Below, one piece after another: positions 1 to 8,042 of a DNA stretch of 64,000 nucleotides. The stretch is taken from NCBI GenBank assembly GCA_958295495.1, contig OY282352.1:3598548-3662547 (forward strand), given 5' to 3'. The position numbers and the translations under genes are program-made. The notes beneath the pieces were generated by a model that made no database searches, was not told where the DNA came from, and saw only the letters and a program-made list of their open reading frames with translations. Position 1 is the stretch's first letter. Each line of letters opens with the position of its first letter. Source of the DNA: an uncultured Latescibacterota bacterium (lineage in GTDB: Bacteria; Latescibacterota; UBA2968; UBA8231).

Positions 1-2
1 CC

Positions 3-575
3 TGTCACGATGTGCGCTTGGGCGAGGTGGGGCCGGGCGAGAAGGTGGTGGTGATCGGCGGCGGCCCAATCGGCCTACTCAATGCGCTGGTGGCGCAGAA
101 CGCGGGAGCCGAGGTGCGGATCGCCGAGGTCAATGCCTATCGGCTCAAGGCGGCCCGTGCGCTGGGGCTGGAAACCGTCCATCCGCTCAAGGAGGATTTG
201 GTCGCCCACGTCGCAGCTTGGACCGAGGGCGCGGGAGCCGACGCGGTCTTTGAGGTCTCCGGCTCACAGGCTGGGGCCGAGGTGATGACTCAGCTCGCCA
301 AGGTCCGGGGGCGGATCGTGGTGGTGGCGATTTTCGCTGACGCGCCCAAAATCGATCTCTTTCAGTTCTTCTGGCGAGAGCTGAAGATGTGCGGGGTGCG
401 CGTGTACGAACCCGAGGATTACGACCACGCCATTGAGCTGGCCGCCAGCGGCGCACTGCCGCTAAACGAGCTGATTACCGAGCACCTTCCCTTAGACGCG
501 CTGCCCGACGCCTTGGCCCGGCTGGCGGCGGGCACTGACGCGGTCAAAATTCTAATTGATACGCAAGGGGAATAG
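3..575 (+). CDS. Zinc-type alcohol dehydrogenase, C-terminal part (5' truncated by window edge)
   Basis: This is the C-terminal NAD(P)-binding half of a medium-chain, zinc-dependent alcohol/polyol dehydrogenase. The reading frame is open to the window edge (codons start at base 3), so the catalytic zinc domain lies outside. A Rossmann motif VVVIGGGPIG opens the fragment, followed by an acidic residue region (AEVNAYR) that usually selects NAD(H). It is followed at once by an SDR remnant and, after the inserted cassette, by an intact KduD-like SDR, so the pair probably oxidised sugar acids or polyols. The last residues (LIDTQGE, stop) recur as a decayed copy at 2136-2165. The family call is firm; the substrate is unknown. 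Confidence 0.85.
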   Translation, partial: CHDVRLGEVGPGEKVVVIGGGPIGLLNALVAQNAGAEVRIAEVNAYRLKAARALGLETVHPLKEDLVAHVAAWTEGAGADAVFEVSGSQAGAEVMTQLAKVRGRIVVVAIFADAPKIDLFQFFWRELKMCGVRVYEPEDYDHAIELAASGALPLNELITEHLPLDALPDALARLAAGTDAVKILIDTQGE

Positions 576-576
576 C

Positions 577-632
577 ATGGGGATTTTGGATATGTCGGTC
601 CGGTTGACATCCTCATCAATAATCCAATAATA
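577..632 (+). pseudogene. Remnant of a KduD-like SDR gene (start plus a short internal piece)
   Basis: One base after the dehydrogenase stop, an ATG reads MGILD, matching the MSILD start of the intact SDR at 2167. The sequence then jumps, out of frame, to bases coding VGPVDILINN, matching VGPIDILINN at residues 87-95 of the intact SDR. About 240 bases between the two points are missing. The match ends near 632, where the A+T-rich cassette begins. This is a dead, internally deleted SDR copy marking the left border of the insertion. Confidence 0.75.
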
Positions 633-641
633 GAGGTATGC

Positions 642-1028
642 GTGGAGACATCGGGTTTGCAGGTCAGTCGCAAGGCGGTCTTGGTAGTACTTTTTATACC
701 GAGCGTCGAACGGGACGGGATTACATTGGTAAACCAAGATTACTGGGTAACGGAGGCGCTCAGAACCTTTGGACGCTTATATGGAGGAGCTACTGCATTT
801 CCAAGGGCTAGAGGGGTATGGCGCGATGACGAAATGGGGGCAGTACTAGTCGAGGATGAGCCGGTCATCATTCACTGTTATACGACGCCCGATGATCTCA
901 ATGATCCTGAGCGTCTTGCCCAACTTGGGGGTTTCTGTCGAAGAATGGGACGTGAGGCACGTCAAGGAGAAGTGGGGCTCGTGATTGGAGACGAGTATCT
1001 AGCGTTCCGAAATTTTTCAGAGGAGTAA
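642..1028 (+). CDS. Small conserved protein, first gene of a HEPN-linked cassette
   Basis: This 128-residue soluble protein has no signal peptide or membrane segment. It has a GGATAFPRARGVWRDDE stretch, a central IHCYTTPDDL and a C-terminal RMGREARQGEVGLVIGDEYL block. From memory, proteins of this type occur in many bacteria next to a short partner starting MSTT..RIAKELGAER..K, exactly the N-terminus of the next gene; I know no established function. The likely start is GTG at 642, but an ATG/GTG choice is uncertain because homology to the flanking remnant ends just upstream. It lies 3 bases before the HEPN gene, so the two are probably co-transcribed. The base composition is more A+T-rich than neighbours, which suggests transfer. 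It could be an antitoxin or accessory subunit (inference). Confidence 0.7.
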   Translation: METSGLQVSRKAVLVVLFIPSVERDGITLVNQDYWVTEALRTFGRLYGGATAFPRARGVWRDDEMGAVLVEDEPVIIHCYTTPDDLNDPERLAQLGGFCRRMGREARQGEVGLVIGDEYLAFRNFSEE

Positions 1029-1031
1029 GCC

Positions 1032-2135
1032 ATGAGTACGACGCTGGACATGGAACGCATAGCAAAGGAATTGGGTGCAGAGCGGTGTGAAAAAGTTTCT
1101 GCACATGGGGGGTACTTTGGAGCGCTTCAGCTAGCGGCCGAAGTTGCATCGCGCTCCCGCGTGTCAGAAGGCCCACCATCCCCGAATAAATTATTAAAAA
1201 GAGACAATCTCATGTACGACGATGGAGCGCGGCAAAAGCTATTGGGCAAGTTGGACTATGAGCTTTGGCTGCTCAATCAACTGGCAGAATTCCAGGTGTT
1301 TAACGGAGGCACCGACATCGCGACGTTCAAGATTAGGAGCGGTGAGCTAGAAACAGTCATTCTGGATTCTGGGGCAGAACTCGTTACTTCGTCCCAAGTA
1401 ACCACCGCCATAACCCCTCTTGTGTTTACGGCCTCCTACAAGATGTTAGATATGATCTTCGAATGGATACTTGAAGAGAATTACAACGCGGGGAAAATCA
1501 AGAAGGTTCCTTGGGGTTTTCAGGACAAGTTAAACCTGCTCAAAAGCAACTCCACGCTCCAATATCCTCCTCTATTCACTACCCAAAAATACCTACACTC
1601 TTACTCGGAGGCTCTCTTTTGTCGGCTGCTCCCATATCGCAATGAGGTAGTGCATAACAAGGCCTTCTCCGTCAGCGGAGGCCAATTGATCCTTTCGAGT
1701 TCAAAAAATAAGAACACCAGATTGACCTTGAGCCGCGCACAGATCGGCTGCCTAGTGCGTTTCGTGGTCGCTCTCGCTCTCGCTTTGGCAGGAGTCATTG
1801 AAATCGATGCTCATAGGGACAGGCTGCTTAAATACCACCTCGATTCCCTCACGACAGCGCACGGGCTAACGGCTTTCAAACAGAAAGAGCCACTTCTCGT
1901 AAATGTCGAACTCGAGGTGCCTAAGCGATGTGGTTCCTTTCCAGTAAACCTGAAGCAAATACGGGATAAAGTCAGGACCCAATTTCCAACTCAAGACATA
2001 GGCTTCAATCTTACGGTGCGGGCCGTGGATGGCGAGAATCTAATTGCAAAGTGGTACTTTAAGGAAGAAAAAGTCCCAACTTTGGACGAGGTGATCTTTG
2101 ACGAGGCGTCTTACAAGGCGCATCGCGTAGATTGA
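1032..2135 (+). CDS. HEPN-motif protein with antitoxin-like N-terminal module
   Basis: The protein has 367 residues. Residues 1 to about 45 (MSTTLDMERIAKELGAER..GGYFGALQLAAEV) resemble, from memory, the start of short partner proteins that accompany relatives of the upstream gene. From about residue 50 the sequence is different. It is helical, and RNEVVH at residues 203-208 fits the HEPN superfamily RNase signature R(x4-6)H with the usual polar residue after Arg. A hydrophobic helix follows (about 228-245). The C-terminal 80 residues look like a small alpha/beta domain. HEPN proteins are common toxins or abortive-infection RNases; that role is inferred here. The ATG has only a weak upstream Shine-Dalgarno (gaggagtaagcc). 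The gene is A+T-rich and ends exactly where a duplicated dehydrogenase tail begins. Confidence 0.75.
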   Translation: MSTTLDMERIAKELGAERCEKVSAHGGYFGALQLAAEVASRSRVSEGPPSPNKLLKRDNLMYDDGARQKLLGKLDYELWLLNQLAEFQVFNGGTDIATFKIRSGELETVILDSGAELVTSSQVTTAITPLVFTASYKMLDMIFEWILEENYNAGKIKKVPWGFQDKLNLLKSNSTLQYPPLFTTQKYLHSYSEALFCRLLPYRNEVVHNKAFSVSGGQLILSSSKNKNTRLTLSRAQIGCLVRFVVALALALAGVIEIDAHRDRLLKYHLDSLTTAHGLTAFKQKEPLLVNVELEVPKRCGSFPVNLKQIRDKVRTQFPTQDIGFNLTVRAVDGENLIAKWYFKEEKVPTLDEVIFDEASYKAHRVD

Positions 2136-2165
2136 ACCACTTTAATCGACACTCAAGGGAAATAG
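2136..2165 (+). pseudogene. Duplicated 3' end of the dehydrogenase gene
   Basis: Directly after the HEPN stop codon the sequence reads TTLIDTQGK and stop. This matches the end of the dehydrogenase at 575 (ILIDTQGE, stop), including the following bases up to the SDR start. It is the right-hand border of the inserted cassette and shows that the dehydrogenase-SDR junction exists twice. Confidence 0.75.
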
Positions 2166-2166
2166 A

Positions 2167-2934
2167 ATGAGTATCCTAGATCTTTTTAAGCTCGACGGCC
2201 AGACGGCGCTGGTCACCGGATGTCGCCGAGGCATCGGGCGCGGGTTCGCGCAAGCATTGGCCGAGGCTGGAGCGGATATCGTCGGCGTCAGCGCCTCACT
2301 CGAAGCAGATTCCGAGGTCGGCAAAGACATTGCCGAGCGCGGCAAGCGCTTCAAGGGCTATGCCTGCGATTTCAGCGACCGAGCGGCAGTCCGCGCCTTC
2401 GTCGAGCAGGTCAACGCCGAGGTCGGCCCGATCGACATCCTCATCAACAACGCCGGTACAATCCGGCGCGCCCCGGCCGACGAACACGCAGACGAAGACT
2501 GGGACCACGTCATCGAGGTCAACTTAAACGCGCAATTCGTGCTGGCGCGGGAATTCGGCAAGCAGATGCTATCCCGCGGCCGAGGCAAGATCGTCTTTAC
2601 CGCTTCGGTGCTGACCTTCCAAGGCGGGATCACCGTGCCGGGCTATGCCGCGGCCAAGGGCGGGATCGGGCAGTTGACGATGGCGCTGGCCAACGAATGG
2701 GCCGGTCGCGGGGTCAACGTCAATGCCATTGCCCCCGGATATATCGCCACCGACAACAACCAAGCTCTGCGCGACGATCCGGTGCGCAACGGGCAGCTAC
2801 TGGTGAGGATTCCGGCGGGGCGGTGGGGTACGCCGGACGACTTAAAAGGCGCGGTGGTGTGGCTGTCTTCGCCAGCGGCCGACTACGTGCATGGCGCGCT
2901 TGTAATCGTCGATGGGGGGTGGATGGGCCGCTGA
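2167..2934 (+). CDS. kduD: KduD-like short-chain dehydrogenase (sugar acid oxidoreductase)
   Basis: This is a classical SDR of 255 residues, most like 2-dehydro-3-deoxy-D-gluconate 5-dehydrogenase / gluconate 5-dehydrogenase. The cofactor motif TGCRRGIG lies at residues 17-24, NNAG at 94-97, catalytic Ser147, Tyr160 and Lys164 (YAAAK). The C-terminal IVDGGW ending is typical. It acts in the cytoplasm on keto-sugar acids from uronate or polyol breakdown. It was probably expressed with the dehydrogenase upstream before the HEPN cassette inserted. The start at 2167 matches the usual SILDLF.L.G N-terminus. The exact substrate is inferred from family resemblance only. Confidence 0.85.
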   Translation: MSILDLFKLDGQTALVTGCRRGIGRGFAQALAEAGADIVGVSASLEADSEVGKDIAERGKRFKGYACDFSDRAAVRAFVEQVNAEVGPIDILINNAGTIRRAPADEHADEDWDHVIEVNLNAQFVLAREFGKQMLSRGRGKIVFTASVLTFQGGITVPGYAAAKGGIGQLTMALANEWAGRGVNVNAIAPGYIATDNNQALRDDPVRNGQLLVRIPAGRWGTPDDLKGAVVWLSSPAADYVHGALVIVDGGWMGR

Positions 2935-3197
2935 TATGGAAGCCGCCCACCTTCTGGCGTTTTGGGGCAAGACGCCGCGTGGTTGGTTGCGGGGGCAGTG
3001 TTCTCCACATTTTATAACGGCTTGGTCGCGGTGTGGTCCGAGTTGCCGCGCCAAGCCGCAGTCATCCACAAAATGCCTAGTGACTGGCAGGGTGATTTGG
3101 ACTTTTGGCGCAAACTTTATTTTATTGCAACGTGCATCCCGTCGCTCAACGAAGGCGAATGTCCTTAAAAAACAATGATTTGTTTATTTAAAAGTAA
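2935..3197 (+). other. Intergenic stretch with no recognisable gene
   Basis: Short open frames cross this stretch, but none shows a ribosome binding site, a family motif or consistent codon use. The last part (3160-3200) is A+T-rich. With the cytidylyltransferase remnant that follows and the plain stretch 3346-3488, the whole gap between the SDR and the oxidoreductase looks like decayed DNA. Confidence 0.4.
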
Positions 3198-3345
3198 GTG
3201 CGTGTTACAAAGGTCTTGATTTTTGCGGGCGGCTTGGGCACGCGCCTGTCTGAAGAAAACCGCTGGTCGAAATCGGCGGGCGGCCCCTAAAAACATACCA
3301 GCAGCACGGGGTGTCCGACTTTATTATGTGCGTCGTCGCGCTATA
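3198..3345 (+). pseudogene. Remnant of a glucose-1-phosphate cytidylyltransferase gene (RfbF-like)
   Basis: One frame reads KVLIFAGGLGTRLSEEN, the nucleotide-binding N-terminus of sugar-1-phosphate nucleotidyltransferases. A second frame then reads LVEIGGRPLKTYQQHGVSDF and IMC, matching the RfbF pattern (MVEIGGRPI..H..K.Y..HG..DFIIC). The expected residues between SEE and VEIGGRP, and the WHI after GRP, are missing, so there are at least two small deletions and a frame change. Only about the first 50 codons of a gene of about 255 codons survive. It is certainly non-functional. Confidence 0.7.
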
Positions 3346-3488
3346 ACCGGCACGCGCTTTGAACCGAATGCAGTACCTTATCAAAGCGGCCGATCCCGAG
3401 CATCCCCAATCGGGCTACGTGCCGTTTTGGGCGCGATAGGCCCAAGGCTGCTCGGGTTTTAATTCCACCTTTCCCGCGAGGAGGCCCC

Positions 3489-4484
3489 ATGATCCGCATG
3501 GCCCAGTACGGCACCAAGCACGGCCACGCCGCCGGCAAACTCAAGGCAATGCTCGACAACCCCGAAGTCGAAGTCGTCGGCCTGTACGAACCCGACGCCG
3601 AGCGCCGCCGGCAAGTTGCCGGTGACGAACCCTATCGGCAGGTCCGCTTCTTGGACAGCGAGGAGGACCTGCTCGGCGATAGCTCCATTGTGGCTGTCGC
3701 CTCTGAGGGCCGCAACGACGAGAGCTTGAACCAAACCGAGCGCATCGTCCAAGCTGGCAAGCACGTATGGTACGACAAGCCGGCCGGGGACGATTGGGCG
3801 CAGTGGCAGCGGGTCGTCGCAAAGGCGCGGGCCGCCGACCTGCAAGTGCAGATGGGCTTTATGCTGCGCTACCATCCCGGCTTCAGCCAGATCGCAGAGT
3901 GGGCGCGGTCGGGGTTTTTGGGCCATGTCTATTCGGTGCGCGCCCACATGTCCACCCACATCACCACGGCCGGGCGCGAAGTAATCGCCGCCGGGCACCA
4001 CGGCGGCATCTTCTACGATTTGGCCGGGCACATGCTCGATCAAGTGGTGTGGATTCTGGGGCGGCCGGAGAAGGTGACGACCTTTCTGCGGAACGACACC
4101 GGAGTTGTGCCCGCGTTTCAGGACAACACGCTCGGCGTTTTTGAATACGAGCGAGCCATGGCTTGGGTCGATATTGCGGCGATGGAGCCACAGCCGATGG
4201 CGCGGCGCTTTGAGGTCTATGGCGAGCGAGGCAGTGCGATTTTGCTCGAGCCTTTTGAGCCAGGCCACGCCATCCGGCTCTGCCTGACCGAGGCCGCCGA
4301 CGGTTATGCAGAGGGCGCGCAGATGGTGCCTTTTACAGGGGTTTCGCGGCAGGGACTTTACGAACTCGAATTGGCGTCTTTCCTAAGAGTGCTAAAGGAC
4401 GAACACGGGCCAGACCGCGCACTCGACCACGAGCTTTTGGTGCAGGAGACCTTGCTGCGCGGGACCGGGCTTATTGCGGGTTGA
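3489..4484 (+). CDS. Gfo/Idh/MocA family NAD(P)-dependent oxidoreductase
   Basis: This 331-residue protein has the two-domain shape of the family: an N-terminal Rossmann fold and a C-terminal alpha/beta substrate domain. The usual EKP motif appears as DKPAG (about residue 98). Downstream, the GGIFYDLAGHMLD segment carries the conserved His/Asp pair used in catalysis. The dinucleotide region is atypical (AQYGTKHGHAAGK rather than GxGxxG), as in several family members from planctomycetes and Latescibacterota. It probably oxidises or epimerises a sugar or inositol derivative in the cytoplasm. A good ribosome binding site (gcgaggaggcccc) precedes the ATG. The last 14 bases overlap the end of the convergent glycosidase gene. 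Confidence 0.85.
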   Translation: MIRMAQYGTKHGHAAGKLKAMLDNPEVEVVGLYEPDAERRRQVAGDEPYRQVRFLDSEEDLLGDSSIVAVASEGRNDESLNQTERIVQAGKHVWYDKPAGDDWAQWQRVVAKARAADLQVQMGFMLRYHPGFSQIAEWARSGFLGHVYSVRAHMSTHITTAGREVIAAGHHGGIFYDLAGHMLDQVVWILGRPEKVTTFLRNDTGVVPAFQDNTLGVFEYERAMAWVDIAAMEPQPMARRFEVYGERGSAILLEPFEPGHAIRLCLTEAADGYAEGAQMVPFTGVSRQGLYELELASFLRVLKDEHGPDRALDHELLVQETLLRGTGLIAG

Positions 4485-5466
4485 GCCATGCCTCGACAAG
4501 CACGCGCTTGATCGGTGGAGTCGCTAGCTGGAAGTTGCGGCCGACCGGGCGCGGATGCGGGAACCACTTCCACAGCAAGGCTCCAACGATGCGCGGCTCG
4601 GCGGCGATGGCGGCAAGTGCGGCGCGCATACAGGCCACTTGGACGGGAAGCGCGTCCTCGCCATCCACCGGGTACTTCCACGGCGCGAGCGGAGCCTGAT
4701 GCGACTGGTTGTAGCCCAGTTCGGTGAAGAGGATGTTGCGGTTGTGTCGCTCGCCAAAGGCCCGCAGCTCCCATATCCGCTCCGCCCAGCCGGCGCGGAT
4801 ATCCTCCTCGTCGAACGCGGGATCGTCGGTGAGGGGGAAATAAGCTTGGATGCCAATGACGTCGAGGGCGTCCCAAAAGGGCACTTGGCGGTAGTCGGTC
4901 CAATTGGCCGCGTAGGTCAGGGGGGCGTCGGTGCGCTGGCGCACCTCGGCGATGAGCGCGCGCCATTCCTCCTCAAAGGCCAACATGCGGTCGAGCTCGG
5001 TGCCGACGACGAAGCCATCGGCCTCCCGGCAGACGGTAGCCAACAGCGCGATCCACTCCCGATAGCCCCGCCAAAACCGCTGCCAATCCTCGGCGCGCGT
5101 AAAGGCGATTTCGCCCCGCCAAGAGAAGGGCGAGCGCCAATAGGCGATATGGGGCTTGATGCAGATGCGCAATCCCAAGCGATGGGCCTCGCGGATGGGG
5201 CGCACGATATGGGCCGGCGGATCGGCCGGATCGAGGTCCGACCACCGGAGGGTGCCGTCGGCGCGGATGCTGGCGTAGGGATGGATCGCCACCCAGTTGG
5301 CACCGACGGCGCGAATATCCTCTAGCGTCGGCACGATGGCGTCGGTGCCCCAGTCGCGGCCGATGCCGTGCGTGGAGATGGTGATGCCGCGGACTTGGGT
5401 GTCGCTAGCCAAAGTCGATCCGGCGAGAGCGAGAGCGAGGACGAGGGCGTTGATCGCGTTGGACAT
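4471..5466 (-). CDS. Secreted GH113-like TIM-barrel glycoside hydrolase
   Basis: The 331-residue product begins with a signal peptide (MSNAINALVLALALAGSTLAS), which supports the start at 5466 rather than a longer frame. The mature part resembles GH113-type mannanases/glycosidases: GVNW-like strand (GANWVAIHPYA), GLRICIKPHIA, GTELDR and ILFTELGY. The two glutamates in GTEL and FTELGY are the likely catalytic pair (family knowledge plus position, not proven). It probably cleaves a polysaccharide outside the inner membrane. It is transcribed divergently from the sulfatase, with a 48-base shared promoter region. A sulfatase and a sugar oxidoreductase beside it fit degradation of a sulfated or uronic-acid glycan. 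Confidence 0.75.
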   Translation of the reverse strand: MSNAINALVLALALAGSTLASDTQVRGITISTHGIGRDWGTDAIVPTLEDIRAVGANWVAIHPYASIRADGTLRWSDLDPADPPAHIVRPIREAHRLGLRICIKPHIAYWRSPFSWRGEIAFTRAEDWQRFWRGYREWIALLATVCREADGFVVGTELDRMLAFEEEWRALIAEVRQRTDAPLTYAANWTDYRQVPFWDALDVIGIQAYFPLTDDPAFDEEDIRAGWAERIWELRAFGERHNRNILFTELGYNQSHQAPLAPWKYPVDGEDALPVQVACMRAALAAIAAEPRIVGALLWKWFPHPRPVGRNFQLATPPIKRVLVEAWLNPQ

Positions 5467-5514
5467 CTGGTAAATATACAGAAACCACGCACAGACAGGA
5501 TGGGAGCTAGAACC

Positions 5515-6900
5515 ATGCGTCCGAACATTCTTTGGATCTGCACCGACCAGCAGCGCTACGATACGATTGGCGCGCTGGGCAACGAGCACATCCGCACGCC
5601 GAACATCGACCGCCTAGTCGGCGAGGGCACCGCGTTTACCCACGCCTTCTGCCAAAGCCCGATCTGCACCCCCAGCCGCGCCAGTTTCCTCACTGGCATG
5701 TATCCGAGCAGCGTCCACGGCTGCACCAATGGCAATGCCTACTGGGCGGGCGCGGCCCCGCTGGTCACCAAGCTGCTAACCGATGCCGCGTCCTACGACT
5801 GCGGACTGGCCGGCAAGCTGCACCTAGCCGGCGCACACGGCCGGATCGAGCCGCGCGGCGACGACGGCTATCGCGTCTTCCACTGGAGCCACGACTCGCG
5901 TGACCAGTGGCCCGCAGGCCACGCGTACGCCGATTGGGTGCGCGCCCAAGGCCGCACCTTAGCCGAACTGCGCGAGGATCCAGCCCAGATGCCGCCGGCC
6001 CTGCACCAGACGACTTGGTGTGCGGACCAAGCCATTGAGTTCATGCGCGAGGAGCGCACCACGCCTTGGCTGATGAGCGTCAACATGTTCGACCCACACG
6101 CGCCCTTCGACCCGCCGCACGCGTACTTGGACCGCTACGACCCGGCGGCACTGCCCGAGCCGCTGTGGAGCGCGAAGGATCCCCAAGCCCATGCGAAACT
6201 GGGGCCGGTGGACGGAGCCGCGTCCATTGGCTTGGCTCAGGCCAAGGAGGTCATGGCGGCGTACTACGCGATGATCGAGCTGATCGACGACAATGTGGGG
6301 CGCATGATCCAAGCCCTAAAAGAGAGCGGTCAGCGCGAGAATACCCTAGTGATTTTCACTTCGGATCACGGCGAGCTGTTGGGCGATCACCAACTCGTGG
6401 GCAAGGGGTGCCGGTTTTACGAGTGCTTGGTGCGGGTGCCATTGATCTGCTCTTGGCCGGGGCATGTGCGCGAAGGAAGCGTCTGCGATGCGCTGGTCGA
6501 ACTGATGGACATTGCCCCGACCTTGCTGGAACTGGCCGGGGTCCCCGCGCCCGATAGGATGCAGGGGCGCTCGCTGTGGCCGCTGCTGACCGGCCAAACC
6601 CAGACGCACCGCGCCTACGTCCGCAGCGAGTACTACCGCGCCCTAAATCCCGACGCACCAGGTCGGGAGCATCTTCAGGGCACCTACGGCACGATGATCC
6701 GCAACCGACGCTACAAGCTGGTCTGCTACCACGACCGCGCCCAAGGCGAGCTGTTCGACTTAGAGACAGACCCAAGCGAGTTCGACAACCGCTGGGACGA
6801 CCCAGCCTACGCAGACGTGCGCTTCGCGCTACTGAAACAGAACTTCGACGCGCTGGCCCAAGCTGTGGATATTGGCCCCAAGCAGGTCGTGCAGTTTTAG
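5515..6900 (+). CDS. Type I sulfatase (formylglycine-dependent)
   Basis: The 461-residue protein belongs to the alkaline phosphatase-like sulfatase family. It starts MRPNILWICTDQQR, with metal-ligand Asp11. The sulfatase signature CTPSR at residues 51-55 makes Cys51 the residue expected to be converted to formylglycine by an FGE enzyme. FTSDHGELLGDH supplies further metal ligands. No clear signal peptide is present, so it may act in the cytoplasm or be exported another way. The start at 5515 is chosen because the family motif begins there; a longer frame upstream runs antisense to the glycosidase. The EamA transporter gene follows 11 bases later. The substrate (carbohydrate or choline sulfate type) cannot be told. 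Confidence 0.88.
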   Translation: MRPNILWICTDQQRYDTIGALGNEHIRTPNIDRLVGEGTAFTHAFCQSPICTPSRASFLTGMYPSSVHGCTNGNAYWAGAAPLVTKLLTDAASYDCGLAGKLHLAGAHGRIEPRGDDGYRVFHWSHDSRDQWPAGHAYADWVRAQGRTLAELREDPAQMPPALHQTTWCADQAIEFMREERTTPWLMSVNMFDPHAPFDPPHAYLDRYDPAALPEPLWSAKDPQAHAKLGPVDGAASIGLAQAKEVMAAYYAMIELIDDNVGRMIQALKESGQRENTLVIFTSDHGELLGDHQLVGKGCRFYECLVRVPLICSWPGHVREGSVCDALVELMDIAPTLLELAGVPAPDRMQGRSLWPLLTGQTQTHRAYVRSEYYRALNPDAPGREHLQGTYGTMIRNRRYKLVCYHDRAQGELFDLETDPSEFDNRWDDPAYADVRFALLKQNFDALAQAVDIGPKQVVQF

Positions 6901-6911
6901 CGGAGCACACA

Positions 6912-7814
6912 GTGGCGGTTGCCGACCAGAAAAGGGCTTATCTGTGCGGGTTGGCCGCAGTGTTGCTGTGGTCCACCGTGGCGTCGGCGTTCAAGATCAC
7001 CCTCCGCTACATGGACTACGCCGAGCTGCTGTTCTGGGCTAGCTGCACTTCGACATGGATGCTGGGGGTGCTGGTCGTCGCGCAGGGGAAAGTGGGGCAG
7101 GTGCTCAGGAGCCGGCCGACCGCCTTAGCGCAGTCGCTGGTGCTGGGGGCGTTAAATCCCCTGCTCTATTATCTAATCCTCTTCAAAGCCTACCAGCTTC
7201 TGCCAGCCCAAGAGGCGCAGGCCCTCAACTATACTTGGGCGCTCACCTTGACTTGGCTCTCCATCCCGCTCTTGGGACAGCGAATCGGCCGGCGCGACCT
7301 GACCGCGGGCTTGGTCTGTTATGCCGGCGTGCTAGTCATCGCCACGCGCGGCGAAATCTGGACCTTGCGCTTTTCCGATCCGCTCGGAGTGGCCCTAGCG
7401 CTGGGCAGCACGGTGGTATGGGCCTTCTATTGGCTCTACAATATCCGCGACCGGCGCGATCCCGTGGTGCGACTCTTCCTCAATTTTGCTCTGTCGCTGC
7501 CGCTAGCGCTCGGCTGTGTCCTGCTGATGGGACAGTGGCGGGCACCTGCTTGGCCGGGTTTGTTGGGGGCGGCGTACATCGGCCTCTTTGAAATGGGGAT
7601 CACTTATGTCCTGTGGCAGTGGGCACTGCGCTATGCGGAAAACACCTCCAGAGTAGGCAACCTAATTTTTATTTCCCCGTTCTGCTCCCTAGTGCTGATT
7701 CACTTCGCGCTAGGAGAGGCAATTCGCTGGGCGACCCTAGCGGGACTTGTGCTCATCGTCGTCGGTTTGCTCTACCAACAAAAGGGCGCAAAGGCTCGCC
7801 CTACCAGCCCGTAG
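6912..7814 (+). CDS. EamA/DMT-family transporter
   Basis: This is an inner-membrane protein of 300 residues with about ten predicted hydrophobic helices in two EamA repeats. The first repeat starts YLCGLAAVLLWSTVASAFKI and the second around LGSTVVWAFYWLYN. It probably exports a small metabolite (drug/metabolite transporter superfamily). The GTG at 6912 is chosen because it begins the first helix and lies 11 bases after the sulfatase stop; the frame stays open upstream through the sulfatase gene, but that part is a shadow. Co-transcription with the sulfatase is likely. The substrate is unknown. Confidence 0.82.
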   Translation: MAVADQKRAYLCGLAAVLLWSTVASAFKITLRYMDYAELLFWASCTSTWMLGVLVVAQGKVGQVLRSRPTALAQSLVLGALNPLLYYLILFKAYQLLPAQEAQALNYTWALTLTWLSIPLLGQRIGRRDLTAGLVCYAGVLVIATRGEIWTLRFSDPLGVALALGSTVVWAFYWLYNIRDRRDPVVRLFLNFALSLPLALGCVLLMGQWRAPAWPGLLGAAYIGLFEMGITYVLWQWALRYAENTSRVGNLIFISPFCSLVLIHFALGEAIRWATLAGLVLIVVGLLYQQKGAKARPTSP

Positions 7815-8042
7815 TGGAAGGTTTTCTGAAAATCGGCTAAGGGATATGCCTAGGGCTTTGAATATTATTTGGTTGGACGACCCTGCAAGCAGTACGAGGG
7901 AACTAGTCGCGGCCCAAGGGATTCGCCGGGCGCGTCAGCGGCTGGCAGGGCAACGCTAGGCGAAGGAGCACCGTGCATTTAGATGGTGAGCTTGTGTGGG
8001 TGTTTGCAGAGGAACTGTTTGCCGTGGCGGTCCGATTCCAAA

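Noticed and set aside
4555-5325. A 256-codon plus-strand open frame
   Set aside because: It lies opposite the GH113-like gene, which has a signal peptide and catalytic motifs; the plus frame shows only low-complexity Ala/Gly/Arg sequence.
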